This document shows positions 30,388 to 38,950 of a stretch of 64,000 nucleotides of DNA, piece after piece (the stretch's first letter is position 1; each line of letters starts with the position of its first letter). Source of the DNA: Roseovarius sp. THAF9. GTDB lineage: Bacteria; Pseudomonadota; Alphaproteobacteria; Rhodobacterales; Rhodobacteraceae. The stretch covers positions 3,502,001-3,566,000 of the forward strand of contig NZ_CP045404.1 of NCBI RefSeq assembly GCF_009363715.1. The letters are read 5' to 3'. Below the pieces are notes generated by a model, which searched no databases, was not told the origin of the DNA, and saw nothing but the letters and a program-made list of their open reading frames with translations. The translations under genes were made by a program, and so were the position numbers.

Positions 30388-30534
30388 GCGTTGGCTGCCA
30401 TGACAGCCGACAGGCACAAGCTCTGCCAGCGGGCGTGTATATGTCCGGCCCGCAAAAATGCTTGTAAAAAAAGCAAAATCGCGTCAGAGTTTTCGATGTT
30501 TTGGACAATTCTTTTTTATAGGCTTGGTTTGATC

Positions 30535-31281
30535 ATGCATAAGCTCAGTAATTTCGTGAAAGCGTTGGCGCCGATACTGGTGTTTTTCGCAACCTCCCTG
30601 CCTGCGATGGCCGCGACGATGCAGGCAACTTTCACAGGTGTCTCTTCCGGCGTTTCAAGCAGCTTCCAGGATGACGCCCAGGATTGGGGATTGGCCAGCG
30701 GTGGCCCGCTTTCCTACACGGCCTCGTATGTCTACGACACGGATGTCGCGACAACATCCGACGCCAATAACGCGGCGATCGTGGCGATCCAGGCGGCCTC
30801 CCTCACGATGAACGGACAGACCTTCAACTTCGGGTCGGGCAACGCGTCCTACAGTCCCTTCATACGCGGCTCGTCGGACATCTGGGCTCAGTACACTGCC
30901 AATAGCGACATCGTTGATGGACAGTCGCGCTATGTTCTCTCCATGGGGCAACGGGCCGTGTTCAATCACCCGGATCCGGCATTCGATGCGTCCGCTGCCA
31001 GAAATGATCCGACCAACAGCGCGCTGGCCCCGGACCTCGGGTACGAATTCTCCACCAACGAATTTTCCACCCTGATCTACGGCGCGGAAAGTTTCTTCAG
31101 CTTCAGCGAATACGATCTGCTGACCGGCGCTCGTGTTTCGCATGTCTGGGGTCTTCTCGCCCCTACGCCACAGTCGATGCAGGTGTCCGCCGTTCCGCTT
31201 CCGGCGTCGTTTTCCGTGTTGTCTCTCGCTCTCGGTTTTCTGGTTCTGATGGGACGACGCAAACGCGCTTTGTCTGCCTGA
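30535..31281 (+). CDS. VPLPA-CTERM sorting domain protein (exported)
   Basis: A 248-residue exported protein. A signal peptide (MHKLSNFVKALAPILVFFATSLPAMAA) leads into a Ser/Ala/Asn-rich beta-type body without a recognised enzyme motif. The last 27 residues are a textbook VPLPA-CTERM tripartite tail: VPLPAS, a hydrophobic helix, then GRRKRA. Such tails are recognised by the exosortase XrtD-type system in Rhodobacterales, which usually anchors or processes secreted proteins in association with polysaccharide. ATG at 30535 is chosen; one at 30496 would lengthen the leader. No exosortase gene is in the window. Function is unknown. Confidence 0.85.
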   Translation: MHKLSNFVKALAPILVFFATSLPAMAATMQATFTGVSSGVSSSFQDDAQDWGLASGGPLSYTASYVYDTDVATTSDANNAAIVAIQAASLTMNGQTFNFGSGNASYSPFIRGSSDIWAQYTANSDIVDGQSRYVLSMGQRAVFNHPDPAFDASAARNDPTNSALAPDLGYEFSTNEFSTLIYGAESFFSFSEYDLLTGARVSHVWGLLAPTPQSMQVSAVPLPASFSVLSLALGFLVLMGRRKRALSA

Positions 31282-31438
31282 TCCATGCGACCTTCGCCGG
31301 ACCTGTCGCACGGGGTGCCGGTGCGCGCGCGCGGCAGCCGAACCCTAGGTGGGGCAGAAACGCGCGGGTATGCGCGAACCTTCAGATAGGCGTACAGACC
31401 CGATAGCGGCCGCGCCCTTACAGACGCCCCTCGCCACA

Positions 31439-32521
31439 TCACAACTCGACGGTCACCCGCGTGCCCTGCTCCAGCCGCTCGACCGAAAGGTCAGCCTCCA
31501 GCGATTGCGTCAGCGCCTGCACGATGCTGCCGCCCACGCCGGGCTTGCCGTCTTCGCCGGTGGTATCCAGAGCGCCTTCGTGATGCTCCGCCCGGTTCTT
31601 CTGGGCGGCGATGCTGGGCGCCGAAAAGGGCCAGTTGCTGTTCTCCGGCAACCCGTTGCCGTCATCCTCGACCATCATGTAGACGCCGCCGCCCTCGCGC
31701 CGCGCGAACCGCACGTCGAGGGTGCCCGACGACCGCCCCTCGAACGCGTGCTCGAACGCGTTGGTCATGAATTCCGACAGCAAAAGCCCGAGCCGCGCCG
31801 CTTGATCCACGGGCAGCGAGATCTCGTCGCATTCCACGTTCACACGGATCGCCCCGCGCGGCTCCAGGCTGGACACGACCGACGCGATCCGGCTCAGGTA
31901 GGCGCCCGTGGCGATCTCCTCGCTGGCGCCCGTCCCGCCACCGCTCAACAGCTCGTCATAGAGAACCGACAGCGCCTCGATCCGCCGCCCGATCGCCTTC
32001 AGCGACTCCTCGGTCACATTCTGACGGGCCTGGATGCGGATCATGCTGACGATCATCGACAGGTGGTTTTTCACCCGGTGCTGCAACTCGCGCAGCAAAC
32101 CCATCGACGCGTCGTCCCCCTCGGCCCCGCCTGCAGGCTCCGGCACCTCGCGCTGAAGGCCGAAGAAGGCCGTCAACTCGCCATCTTCTCCGTGGATCGG
32201 CGCGACCAGCAGCTGGTTGCGAAAGGCCGAGCCATCGGCGCGGTGATTGGTCAGCGTGACCTCGAATTCCTGTTCCGATTTCAGCCCGTCGCGTATGCGC
32301 GTCACATGCTGCGCGTCGGTCTCCGGCCCCTGCAGGAAACGACAATTGCGCCCGACCGCGTAACGCCGGCTGTACAGCGTAAGCGCCTCGAAGGCGGAAT
32401 TGACATAGGTGATCGGATTGTCCTTGATCCGCGGATCCGTCAGCACGATCGACAACGGAGAATGCCGGATCGCATTCTTCATCACGTCATCGCCATCCAT
32501 GCTGGCGTCCATCGGTCTCAT
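31439..32521 (-). CDS. Blue-light LOV-domain sensor histidine kinase (HisKA_2/HWE-like)
   Basis: A 360-residue soluble kinase without membrane segments. The LOV core GRNCRFLQGPETD places the flavin-adduct cysteine at residue 60, so it should bind FMN and react to blue light. A dimerisation and phosphoacceptor helix of the HisKA_2 type, LLRELQHRVKNHLSMIVSMIRIQ, carries His148. The ATPase domain has the N-box EFMTNAFEHAFEG, VEDDGNGLP, and GVGGSIVQAL. No receiver-domain gene lies next to it. A perfect 6-bp inverted repeat sits 26 bases upstream of ATG 32521, and a Crp-type regulator gene lies further upstream on the same strand. Confidence 0.92.
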   Translation of the reverse strand: MRPMDASMDGDDVMKNAIRHSPLSIVLTDPRIKDNPITYVNSAFEALTLYSRRYAVGRNCRFLQGPETDAQHVTRIRDGLKSEQEFEVTLTNHRADGSAFRNQLLVAPIHGEDGELTAFFGLQREVPEPAGGAEGDDASMGLLRELQHRVKNHLSMIVSMIRIQARQNVTEESLKAIGRRIEALSVLYDELLSGGGTGASEEIATGAYLSRIASVVSSLEPRGAIRVNVECDEISLPVDQAARLGLLLSEFMTNAFEHAFEGRSSGTLDVRFARREGGGVYMMVEDDGNGLPENSNWPFSAPSIAAQKNRAEHHEGALDTTGEDGKPGVGGSIVQALTQSLEADLSVERLEQGTRVTVEL

Positions 32522-32546
32522 GGGCCATCCCCCTCTTCACAGTATC

Positions 32547-32561
32547 ATTTACATCGTAAAT
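32547..32561. promoter_or_regulatory. Inverted repeat upstream of the LOV kinase
   Basis: ATTTAC-ATC-GTAAAT is a perfect 6-bp dyad, ending 26 bases before the kinase start codon where an operator or promoter would lie. The binding protein is unknown; it does not match the usual FNR (TTGAT-N4-ATCAA) or CRP sites. Confidence 0.4.
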
Positions 32562-32607
32562 CTTGGCGAAGATAGGCCGACCTTATGGGACGTCCAGCGC
32601 GAGATCT

Positions 32608-32621
32608 GTACGGTGTCGTAC
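32608..32621. promoter_or_regulatory. Second small dyad upstream of the LOV kinase
   Basis: GTACG-GTGT-CGTAC has perfect 5-bp arms and lies 87-100 bases before the kinase start, just after the stop of the Crp-type gene. It is short enough to occur by chance. Confidence 0.3.
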
Positions 32622-32635
32622 CATAATCGGAGATT

Positions 32636-33349
32636 TCACGCGTCCCCACCGATTTCGGGCAATAACTCGCGGTTTGCCGCCCGCACGAGGTTGTAGCATT
32701 CGCAACTGGCGTTCGTCAGCCCGGTGCGGTCGGTGATCTTGACCCGGCCCCGCCTGTAGGAAATCAGTCCGTTCTCCTGAAGATCCTGCGCGGCTTCCGT
32801 AACCGTCGCCCGCCGGACCCCCAGCATTTCCGCCAGAAAGTCGTGTGTCAGCCGCATCTCGCTGCCGTCGATCCGGTCCGCCATCGTCAGCAGCCACCGC
32901 GCCAGGCGCTGCCGCGCGCTGTGCGCCCCGTTGCACGCGCCCGAGATCATGACCTGGTAGAGCACCGATTGCGCGCTGGCGAACAGCACCCGCTCGAACG
33001 TCTCGCGCTCGGATTTCAACTGCACGAACCGCTCCGCCGGCAGGCGCAGCGCCGCGCCCGCGATCTGCACCTCATCGGTGTGGAAGTTCCGCGACTGGCC
33101 CAACATCAGGTTCACCGCCGTCGACGCCTCGCGCCCGATATTGGCCATCTCGATGCCCGACCCGTCGCTATAAGTCGCGATCGCGGAGATCACGGCGGTT
33201 TCGGGAAAATAGACCGCATGGGTCGCCTGCCCGGCGCGCTGCAAGACCGCGCCGGCCTCCAGCGTCACATCCTCGCAGTGCCTGGTCACCGCGTCGCGCG
33301 TCGTGGCGTCCAGCGCACACAGAACCCTGTTGTTCGTACCATGTGCCAT
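32636..33349 (-). CDS. Crp/Fnr family transcriptional regulator
   Basis: A 237-residue regulator with an N-terminal beta-roll effector domain (YFPETAVISAIATYSDGSGIEMANIGREAST) and a C-terminal winged helix (residues about 165-215; LTHDFLAEMLGVRRATVTEAAQDL is the helix-turn-helix). It lacks the FNR four-cysteine cluster motif and a clear cAMP-contact set, so the signal is unknown. It belongs to the divergent Crp-like group common in Rhizobiales and Rhodobacterales. I chose ATG at 33349 (MAHGTNNRVLCAL); the ribosome site is weak, and an in-frame upstream extension reaches 33487. It is followed after 114 bases by the LOV kinase. Confidence 0.85.
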   Translation of the reverse strand: MAHGTNNRVLCALDATTRDAVTRHCEDVTLEAGAVLQRAGQATHAVYFPETAVISAIATYSDGSGIEMANIGREASTAVNLMLGQSRNFHTDEVQIAGAALRLPAERFVQLKSERETFERVLFASAQSVLYQVMISGACNGAHSARQRLARWLLTMADRIDGSEMRLTHDFLAEMLGVRRATVTEAAQDLQENGLISYRRGRVKITDRTGLTNASCECYNLVRAANRELLPEIGGDA

Positions 33350-33490
33350 GCAGGGGCAACGCCTGCGACGCCCATTCGTTCGAAATTCACCGGTGCTGCG
33401 CAAGTTCCGGCTAGCTGCATCCGCCCGCCCGGCGCTATCATGCATGTGCATTGGCCGACTCGGGCCTCGCCTTCGGAAAGGAAACACGCC

Positions 33491-34126
33491 ATGCCGCTCA
33501 AGGTCATCGGCTCAGGCTTCGGCCGCACCGGCACCATGTCCACCAAGCTCGCGCTGGAACAGCTGGGGCTCGGCCCCTGTCACCACATGGTCGAGGTCAT
33601 GCAATCGCCCGAGCAGCCGCCCCTCTGGGACGCGCTCGCCGCCGGCCATCCGGTCGACTGGGCCGAGGTCTTTCGCGACTACACCAGCCAGGTCGATTTC
33701 CCCGGCGCCGCGGTCTGGCCCGATATCGCCGCCGCTTTTCCCGACGCCCGGATCGTGCACACCGAACGCCCCGAGGACGACTGGTGGGCCAGCTTTTCCA
33801 AAACCATCGGCAAGTTCTTCGCGCTGCGCGAAACCCTCGACCTGCCGCCACCTATTGCCGCGATTTTCAAGACCATGGACAAGATCGTCATCCAGGACGC
33901 CATAGGCGGCCTCGACCGCGACACGGCCATCGCCGCCTATCGCCGCAACAACGCGCGGGTGCGCGAAACCGTGCCCGCCGACCGCCTGCTGATCTTCTCG
34001 CCGGTCGACGGTTGGGACCCGCTCTGCGATTTCCTGGACCTGCCGAAACCCACCGGCGACTTTCCCCGCAGCAACGCGCGGGATGAATTCTGGGCCCATT
34101 TCGGCGGCGAGCCCGAAACCGTCTGA
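33491..34126 (+). CDS. Sulfotransferase-like protein (small, P-loop type)
   Basis: A 211-residue protein beginning KVIGSGFGRTGTMSTKLALEQLG, the 5'-phosphosulfate-binding loop of the family often annotated as sulfotransferase or NAD-dependent epimerase-like. Later residues HTERPEDDWWASF and NNARVRETVPADRLLIFSP fit the same family. The group is found across bacteria and eukaryotes and is not biochemically well defined. It starts at ATG 33491 after GGAAAGGA. It is divergent from the Crp-type regulator and just upstream of the arsenic operon, but with its own spacing of 67 bases. Confidence 0.8.
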   Translation: MPLKVIGSGFGRTGTMSTKLALEQLGLGPCHHMVEVMQSPEQPPLWDALAAGHPVDWAEVFRDYTSQVDFPGAAVWPDIAAAFPDARIVHTERPEDDWWASFSKTIGKFFALRETLDLPPPIAAIFKTMDKIVIQDAIGGLDRDTAIAAYRRNNARVRETVPADRLLIFSPVDGWDPLCDFLDLPKPTGDFPRSNARDEFWAHFGGEPETV

Positions 34127-34172
34127 CCCGGATCGCGCGAGTCGCGACATGAGGCTATTGCACGCGCCGCAT

Positions 34173-34194
34173 TAATTCAGTAATTCACGAATTA
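34173..34194. promoter_or_regulatory. Candidate ArsR operator overlapping the start codon
   Basis: TAATTC (34173-34178) and GAATTA (34189-34194) form an inverted repeat with a 10-base spacer. TAATTCA is also repeated directly at 34181. The right arm ends on the A of the ATG, and no Shine-Dalgarno sequence precedes it. ArsR-family sites are AT-rich dyads of this sort, so autoregulation of the operon is likely. Confidence 0.5.
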
Positions 34195-35039
34195 TGGAAA
34201 CGCTGATTCCCCACCGGCTCGCCACCCTCGGCCATCCCCAGCGCATGGCGGTCTTTCGGCTGCTGATGCGGCGCTACCCCGATGCCGTCCCGGCGACCGA
34301 ACTGGCCCGCGCGCTCGACCTCAAACCCAACACGCTCTCCACCTACGTGAACGCGCTGGTTCAGGCGGGACTGATCACGCGCACGCGTATCGGCACGTCA
34401 CTTCGCTACAGCGTCAAAATGACAGCGATGCGACAAACCCTCGACTATCTCATCGGCGACTGCTGCCGTGGCCGCCCCGATGCCTGTTCCCTCACCTCCC
34501 TCCACACGCTTCTCGGAGTTCCCCAAATGACCGACCGCAAATATAACGTGCTCTTCATCTGCACCGGCAATTCCGCCCGCTCGATCTTTGCCGAAAGCCT
34601 TCTGCGCTCCGAGGCGGGCGACCGCTTCAACGCCTATTCGGCAGGCACCAAGCCCAAGTCCGAACTGAACCCCTTCGCCCTCGACGTGCTGGAGCAGAAG
34701 GGCCACGACACGTCCGTGCTCGAAGCCAAGAACGTCTCGGTCTTCCAGGGCCCGGACGCGCCGCAATTCGACTTCGTCTTCACCGTCTGCAACCAGGCCG
34801 CGAACGAAGAATGCCCGGCCTGGACCGGCCAGCCCGTCAGCGCCCACTGGGGCATGCCCGACCCCGTGAAAGCCGAGGGCACCGACGCGCAAAAGGCGCT
34901 CGCCTTCCAACAGGCCTACGGTGCGCTGCAAAACCGCATCAAGGCGTTTACAAGCTTGTCACTCGACAGTCTCGACCGGATTTCCCTACAAAAAGCCGTG
35001 GACGACATCGCAAACATCGACACCGGAGCTTCCGCATGA
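34194..35039 (+). CDS. Fused ArsR-type repressor and ArsC arsenate reductase (LMW-phosphatase fold)
   Basis: A 281-residue two-domain protein. Residues 1-100 form an ArsR winged helix (HTH in [22 protein letters not shown]) with a likely As(III) site at Cys90, Cys91 and Cys98 ([10 protein letters not shown]). Residues 112-281 form a thioredoxin-coupled-type arsenate reductase: P-loop CTGNSARS with Cys123 and Arg129, and redox cysteines Cys199 and Cys207 ([11 protein letters not shown]). It should both sense arsenite and reduce arsenate. An internal in-frame ATG at 34527 has GGAG eight bases upstream, so a free ArsC could also be made, whereas the first ATG has no ribosome site. It overlaps the GAPDH gene by 4 bases. 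Confidence 0.9.
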   Translation: METLIPHRLATLGHPQRMAVFRLLMRRYPDAVPATELARALDLKPNTLSTYVNALVQAGLITRTRIGTSLRYSVKMTAMRQTLDYLIGDCCRGRPDACSLTSLHTLLGVPQMTDRKYNVLFICTGNSARSIFAESLLRSEAGDRFNAYSAGTKPKSELNPFALDVLEQKGHDTSVLEAKNVSVFQGPDAPQFDFVFTVCNQAANEECPAWTGQPVSAHWGMPDPVKAEGTDAQKALAFQQAYGALQNRIKAFTSLSLDSLDRISLQKAVDDIANIDTGASA

Positions 35040-36034
35040 CCACATATGCCGTCAACGGGCTGGGCCGCATCGGCAAGCTGATCCTGAAACCGCTGCTGGA
35101 ACGCGGCGCAGACATTGCCTGGATCAACGATGCCGTGGGCGATGCAGAGATGCACGCGCATCTTCTGGAATTCGACACCGTGCATGGCCGCTGGGACGCC
35201 GAGTTTGCCCATGACGCCGACAGCGTCACCATCGACGGCACCCGCATCCCCTTCATCGGCACGCGCGACCTGTCGGCCCTGCCGCTCGACGGAGTCGACG
35301 TGGTCATCGACTGCACCGGCGTCTTCAAGTCCGAGGCCAAGCTGGCCCCTTATTTCGACGCGGGCGTGAAAAAGGTGGTCGTCTCGGCCCCGGTCAAGGA
35401 CGGCGACGCGGCCAACATCGTTTATGGCGTCAACGACGACATCTACGATGCGGATCGCCACCGCATCGTCACCGCGGCCAGCTGCACAACCAACTGCCTC
35501 GCGCCCGTGGTCAAGGTCATCCACGAGAACCTGCGGATCAAGCACGGTTCCATGACCACGATCCACGACGTCACCAACACGCAGACCATCGTCGACCGCC
35601 CTGCCAAGGACCTGCGCCGCGCCCGCTCGGCGCTCAACTCCCTGATCCCCACCACCACCGGCAGCGCCACCGCGATCACGCTGATCTACCCCGAACTCAA
35701 GGGCCGCCTGAACGGCCATGCCGTCCGCGTCCCGCTTCTGAACGCCTCGATCACCGATTGCGTATTCGAGGTCGAGCGCGAGACCACCGCCGAAGAGGTC
35801 AACGGCTTCTTCAAATCCGCCGCCGAAGGCTCGCTCAATGGCATCCTGGGCTACGAGGAACGCCCCCTCGTCTCCGCCGATTACACCAACGACCAACGCT
35901 CCGGCATCGTCGACGCGCCCTCGACCATGGTCGTCAACGGCACCCACGTGAAGATCTACGCGTGGTACGACAACGAGATGGGCTATGCCTATCGTCTCGT
36001 TGACGTGGCCCTGATGGTCGGCGCCTCGCTGTGA
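35036..36034 (+). CDS. ArsJ-associated glyceraldehyde-3-phosphate dehydrogenase
   Basis: A 332-residue type I GAPDH. The NAD fold [19 protein letters not shown] is at the N-terminus and the catalytic cysteine is Cys150 in [11 protein letters not shown]. Its place between the ArsR-ArsC gene and arsJ identifies it as the arsenic-dedicated paralogue. With arsenate in place of phosphate it makes the unstable 1-arseno-3-phosphoglycerate, which ArsJ exports. ATG at 35036 overlaps the upstream stop, and its own stop overlaps the arsJ start, so three proteins are coupled in translation. It may also contribute to central metabolism, but context argues against it being the main GAPDH. Confidence 0.92.
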   Translation: MTTYAVNGLGRIGKLILKPLLERGADIAWINDAVGDAEMHAHLLEFDTVHGRWDAEFAHDADSVTIDGTRIPFIGTRDLSALPLDGVDVVIDCTGVFKSEAKLAPYFDAGVKKVVVSAPVKDGDAANIVYGVNDDIYDADRHRIVTAASCTTNCLAPVVKVIHENLRIKHGSMTTIHDVTNTQTIVDRPAKDLRRARSALNSLIPTTTGSATAITLIYPELKGRLNGHAVRVPLLNASITDCVFEVERETTAEEVNGFFKSAAEGSLNGILGYEERPLVSADYTNDQRSGIVDAPSTMVVNGTHVKIYAWYDNEMGYAYRLVDVALMVGASL

Positions 36035-37311
36035 GCCAGACCCGCGAACGTTCCGAGGGCCTCTCGGCCTATATCGCCGTCACAGCGGCCTACTGGGCAT
36101 TCATGCTCACCGACGGCGCGTTGCGGATGCTGGTGCTGCTGCATTTCCACACGCTCGGCTTTTCCCCCGTCCAACTGGCGTATCTCTTCGTCCTTTACGA
36201 GATCGCCGGCATGGTCACCAACCTCGCCGCCGGCTGGATCGCCGCCCGCTTCGGCCTGACCTCGACGCTCTATGCTGGCCTTGGAATACAGGTTTTGGCT
36301 CTTCTTGCGCTGACCCAGCTCGACCCCGAATGGGCCATCGGCCTCTCGGTCGCCTTCGTCATGGTCGTTCAAGGCGCCAGCGGCGTGGCCAAGGACCTCG
36401 CCAAGATGTCCTCCAAGTCCGCCGTCAAACTCCTCGCCCCCACGACGGGCGGCGGCCTATTTCGTTGGGTCGCCGTGCTCACCGGCTCCAAGAACGCCGT
36501 CAAGGGTCTGGGCTTCCTCCTCGGCGCGGCGCTCCTGGCACTCATCGGCTTCACCGGCGCCGTGCTCGGCATGGCCGCGATCCTCGCCCTCATCCTCGTG
36601 GCGGTCCTCATCGCCATGCCCCCCGGCCTGCCCAAGGGCCGCAAGGGCGCCAAGTTCTCCGAGGTCTTCTCCAAGTCGCCCAACGTCAACTGGCTGTCCG
36701 CCGCCCGCGTTTTCCTCTTCGGCGCACGCGACGTCTGGTTCGTCGTCGGCATCCCGATCTACTTCTACGCCGTCCTCTCCGACGGCACGGAAGAGGGCAA
36801 CCGTGCCGCCTTCTTCCTCATCGGCACGTTCATGGCCGTCTGGATCATCCTCTACGGCGCCGTGCAGGCCGCAGCCCCCCGGCTCCTGCGTGCTGCCTCC
36901 CGCCCCGAGTCCGATCTGGTCTCTGCTGCCCGTGGCTGGGCCTGGGCACTGGCCGCCATTCCCGCCGCCCTGACCGCCGCCGCGCTCGCCGCGTCCGGTC
37001 CGCAGCCGTGGCTCACCGTCACGCTGGTGGCCGGGCTGCTGGTCTTCGGCGGCGTCTTCGCGGTCAACTCGTCGCTGCATTCCTACCTCATCCTCGCCTT
37101 CACCCGCGCCGAGCGGGTGACGATGGACGTGGGCTTCTACTACATGGCCAATGCCGGCGGGCGGCTCGTCGGAACCGTGCTCTCTGGCCTCACCTACCAA
37201 CTGGGCGGCCTGCCCCTGATGCTCGGCACCGCGACCGCGATGGTCGCAGCCTCCGCCTTGGCCTCCGGTCGCCTCGATCCGGCCCTGGGCCAGGAACGCC
37301 CCGCCACGTAG
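36031..37311 (+). CDS. arsJ: Organoarsenical efflux MFS transporter ArsJ
   Basis: A 426-residue major facilitator protein with about eleven or twelve membrane segments. The N-terminal [34 protein letters not shown] and the loop [21 protein letters not shown] are characteristic of ArsJ. It exports 1-arseno-3-phosphoglycerate made by the preceding GAPDH, clearing arsenate without reduction. The start is GTG at 36031 inside the GAPDH stop (GTGA). A hairpin terminator follows within 45 bases. Confidence 0.93.
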   Translation: MSQTRERSEGLSAYIAVTAAYWAFMLTDGALRMLVLLHFHTLGFSPVQLAYLFVLYEIAGMVTNLAAGWIAARFGLTSTLYAGLGIQVLALLALTQLDPEWAIGLSVAFVMVVQGASGVAKDLAKMSSKSAVKLLAPTTGGGLFRWVAVLTGSKNAVKGLGFLLGAALLALIGFTGAVLGMAAILALILVAVLIAMPPGLPKGRKGAKFSEVFSKSPNVNWLSAARVFLFGARDVWFVVGIPIYFYAVLSDGTEEGNRAAFFLIGTFMAVWIILYGAVQAAAPRLLRAASRPESDLVSAARGWAWALAAIPAALTAAALAASGPQPWLTVTLVAGLLVFGGVFAVNSSLHSYLILAFTRAERVTMDVGFYYMANAGGRLVGTVLSGLTYQLGGLPLMLGTATAMVAASALASGRLDPALGQERPAT

Positions 37312-37336
37312 CGTCAGTCTCCTGTTAACCACGGAC

Positions 37337-37356
37337 GGCCGGTTAACCCGGCCTTT
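37337..37356 (+). terminator. Intrinsic terminator of the arsenic operon
   Basis: GGCCGG (37337-37342) pairs with CCGGCC (37348-37353) around a TTAAC loop, and TTT follows. GTTAACC/GGTTAAC half-sites overlap it. Confidence 0.6.
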
Positions 37357-37657
37357 CGCGAAAACGGCACTGTCGCGATACCACCCAAATACCGACGCGA
37401 TACCGACGTGCGCTTTCGGGCGGTTCAAGCCCCATTAACCAAGTTTCACTGGCGATTCCCCGCCTCGCTCGCAAGATTGCCATTTGCGCGTTGTGGTCCG
37501 CCGAATCTCGTGTAAAACGGCCGAAACCCCAAAAAAACAGGCCCGAAACGCCGAATTCGGCCTTGTTTTGCGACACTATTTGTTGTGTTTGCCTACAAGA
37601 TACAGTTAAATCCCGCGCAGGAGGCCCAATAAACGGGCAGTTGAAGGAGACCAGAAA
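37357..37657. other. Upstream region of the HU gene
   Basis: This 301-base segment between the ars terminator and the HU start becomes AT-richer toward the gene and should carry its promoter. An isolated TTAACC motif occurs near 37435. I cannot define a promoter with confidence and see no other gene. Confidence 0.5.
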
Positions 37658-37945
37658 ATGGCAAAACCGATGACCAAAACCCAGCTCGTTGCGGCTCTCG
37701 CCGAGGAAATGGGCAGCGACAAGAAAACCGCGACAAGCGCCCTCGACTCCATGATCGAGATCATCACCAAGGAAGTGTCGAACGGCGGCGCCGTCACCCT
37801 TCCCGGCGTTGGCAAGATCTACTGCCGCGAGCGTCCGGCACGCATGGTGCGCAACCCCGCCACCGGCGAGCAGATCCACAAGGATGCCGACAAGGTCGTT
37901 AAGATGACGATCGCCAAAGCCCTCAAGGACAGCGTCAACGGCTGA
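37658..37945 (+). CDS. HU-type histone-like DNA-binding protein
   Basis: A 95-residue nucleoid protein. It has the typical two N-terminal helices (KTQLVAALAEEMGSDKKTATSALDSMIEIITKEV), the GGAVTLPGVGKIYCRERPAR saddle and the DNA-contacting arm RNPATGEQIHKDADKVVKMTIAKALKDSV. The intercalating proline lies in the RNPATG segment. Length and arm fit HU rather than IHF. A strong GAAGGAGA site precedes ATG 37658, fitting high expression. Confidence 0.95.
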   Translation: MAKPMTKTQLVAALAEEMGSDKKTATSALDSMIEIITKEVSNGGAVTLPGVGKIYCRERPARMVRNPATGEQIHKDADKVVKMTIAKALKDSVNG

Positions 37946-37970
37946 CCTTGTAATCCTTCCAGGTTTCGGA

Positions 37971-37997
37971 AAGGGTCGCCCAACCGGCGGCCCTTTT
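37971..37997 (+). terminator. Terminator after the HU gene
   Basis: AAGGGTCGCC (37971-37980) pairs with GGCGGCCCTT (37986-37995) with one T-G wobble, followed by TTTT. Confidence 0.75.
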
Positions 37998-38018
37998 CAT
38001 TTCGAGGACGAGTAAAAC

Positions 38019-38891
38019 ATGGATGTTCGCGCGTTACTCATGGGGCTGGCCTTTGCCGTCATGTGGTCCAGCGCCTTCACCTCCGCGCGCATCATCGTCG
38101 CCGCCGCACCGCCCGTGACAGCACTCGCCCTGCGCTTCCTGATCTCTGGTATCCTGGGCGTCCTGATCGCCCGAGCCCTGGGGCAATCCTGGCGCCTGAC
38201 ACCCGCGCAATGGCGGGCCACGATCATCTTCGGCCTCTGCCAGAACGCGCTCTATTTGGGCCTGAATTTCGTCGCCATGCAGACGGTCGAGGCCTCGCTT
38301 GCCGCCATCATCGCCTCCTCCATGCCGCTGCTCGTCGGCCTCGCCAGCTGGCTGATCCTCGGCCAGCGCGTCAGCGCCCTGGGCTTTGCAGGCCTCGCCG
38401 CTGGCATGGCCGGCGTCGCGCTGATCATGGGCACGCGGATTCAGGGCGGCGCCGACCTTTATGGCGTCATGCTCTGTATCGGCGGCGTCATCGCGCTTAC
38501 CTTTGCCACCCTGATTGTGCGCAGCGCGACCTCGGGCGGCAACTTCCTGATGGTCGTGGGCCTGCAAATGCTGGTCGGCAGCGCCGCGCTCGGCGTCGTC
38601 GGGCTGTCCACGGAAACCTTTGAAATCGCCTGGTCTTGGCAACTGATCGCCGCTTTCCTCTACACCACACTGATCCCTGGCCTTGCCGCCACGCTGGTCT
38701 GGTTCGCGCTGGTCAACCGCATCGGCGCGGTCAAGGCCGCGACCTTCCACTTTCTCACTCCGTTCTTCGGCGTCACCATCGCCGCCCTCGTGCTTAACGA
38801 AGCATTAGGTTTCTGGGATATAATCGGCGTGCTGGTGGTCACAGGCGGCATTCTCGCCGTGCAGCTCTCGCGCCAGACGGCCTCGCGCTAA
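38019..38891 (+). CDS. EamA/DMT family transporter
   Basis: A 290-residue inner-membrane protein made of two EamA repeats (ten hydrophobic helices). The signature start LLMGLAFAVMWSSAFTSARIIV and the second-repeat segment LYTTLIPGLAATLVWFALVNRIGAVKAATFHFLTPFFG are typical. These proteins export amino acids or other metabolites; the substrate cannot be read from the sequence. Confidence 0.9.
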   Translation: MDVRALLMGLAFAVMWSSAFTSARIIVAAAPPVTALALRFLISGILGVLIARALGQSWRLTPAQWRATIIFGLCQNALYLGLNFVAMQTVEASLAAIIASSMPLLVGLASWLILGQRVSALGFAGLAAGMAGVALIMGTRIQGGADLYGVMLCIGGVIALTFATLIVRSATSGGNFLMVVGLQMLVGSAALGVVGLSTETFEIAWSWQLIAAFLYTTLIPGLAATLVWFALVNRIGAVKAATFHFLTPFFGVTIAALVLNEALGFWDIIGVLVVTGGILAVQLSRQTASR

Positions 38892-38950
38892 GGCGTCGAT
38901 TTCGTGATTTCTCCGCTTTCGGGTATTCTGAAACGCGGGGGGATACGATC

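Noticed and set aside
37324..37347. GTTAACC/GGTTAAC pair as a CtrA binding site
   Set aside because: The spacing does not fit TTAA-N7-TTAA; the sequence is better explained as part of the ars terminator.
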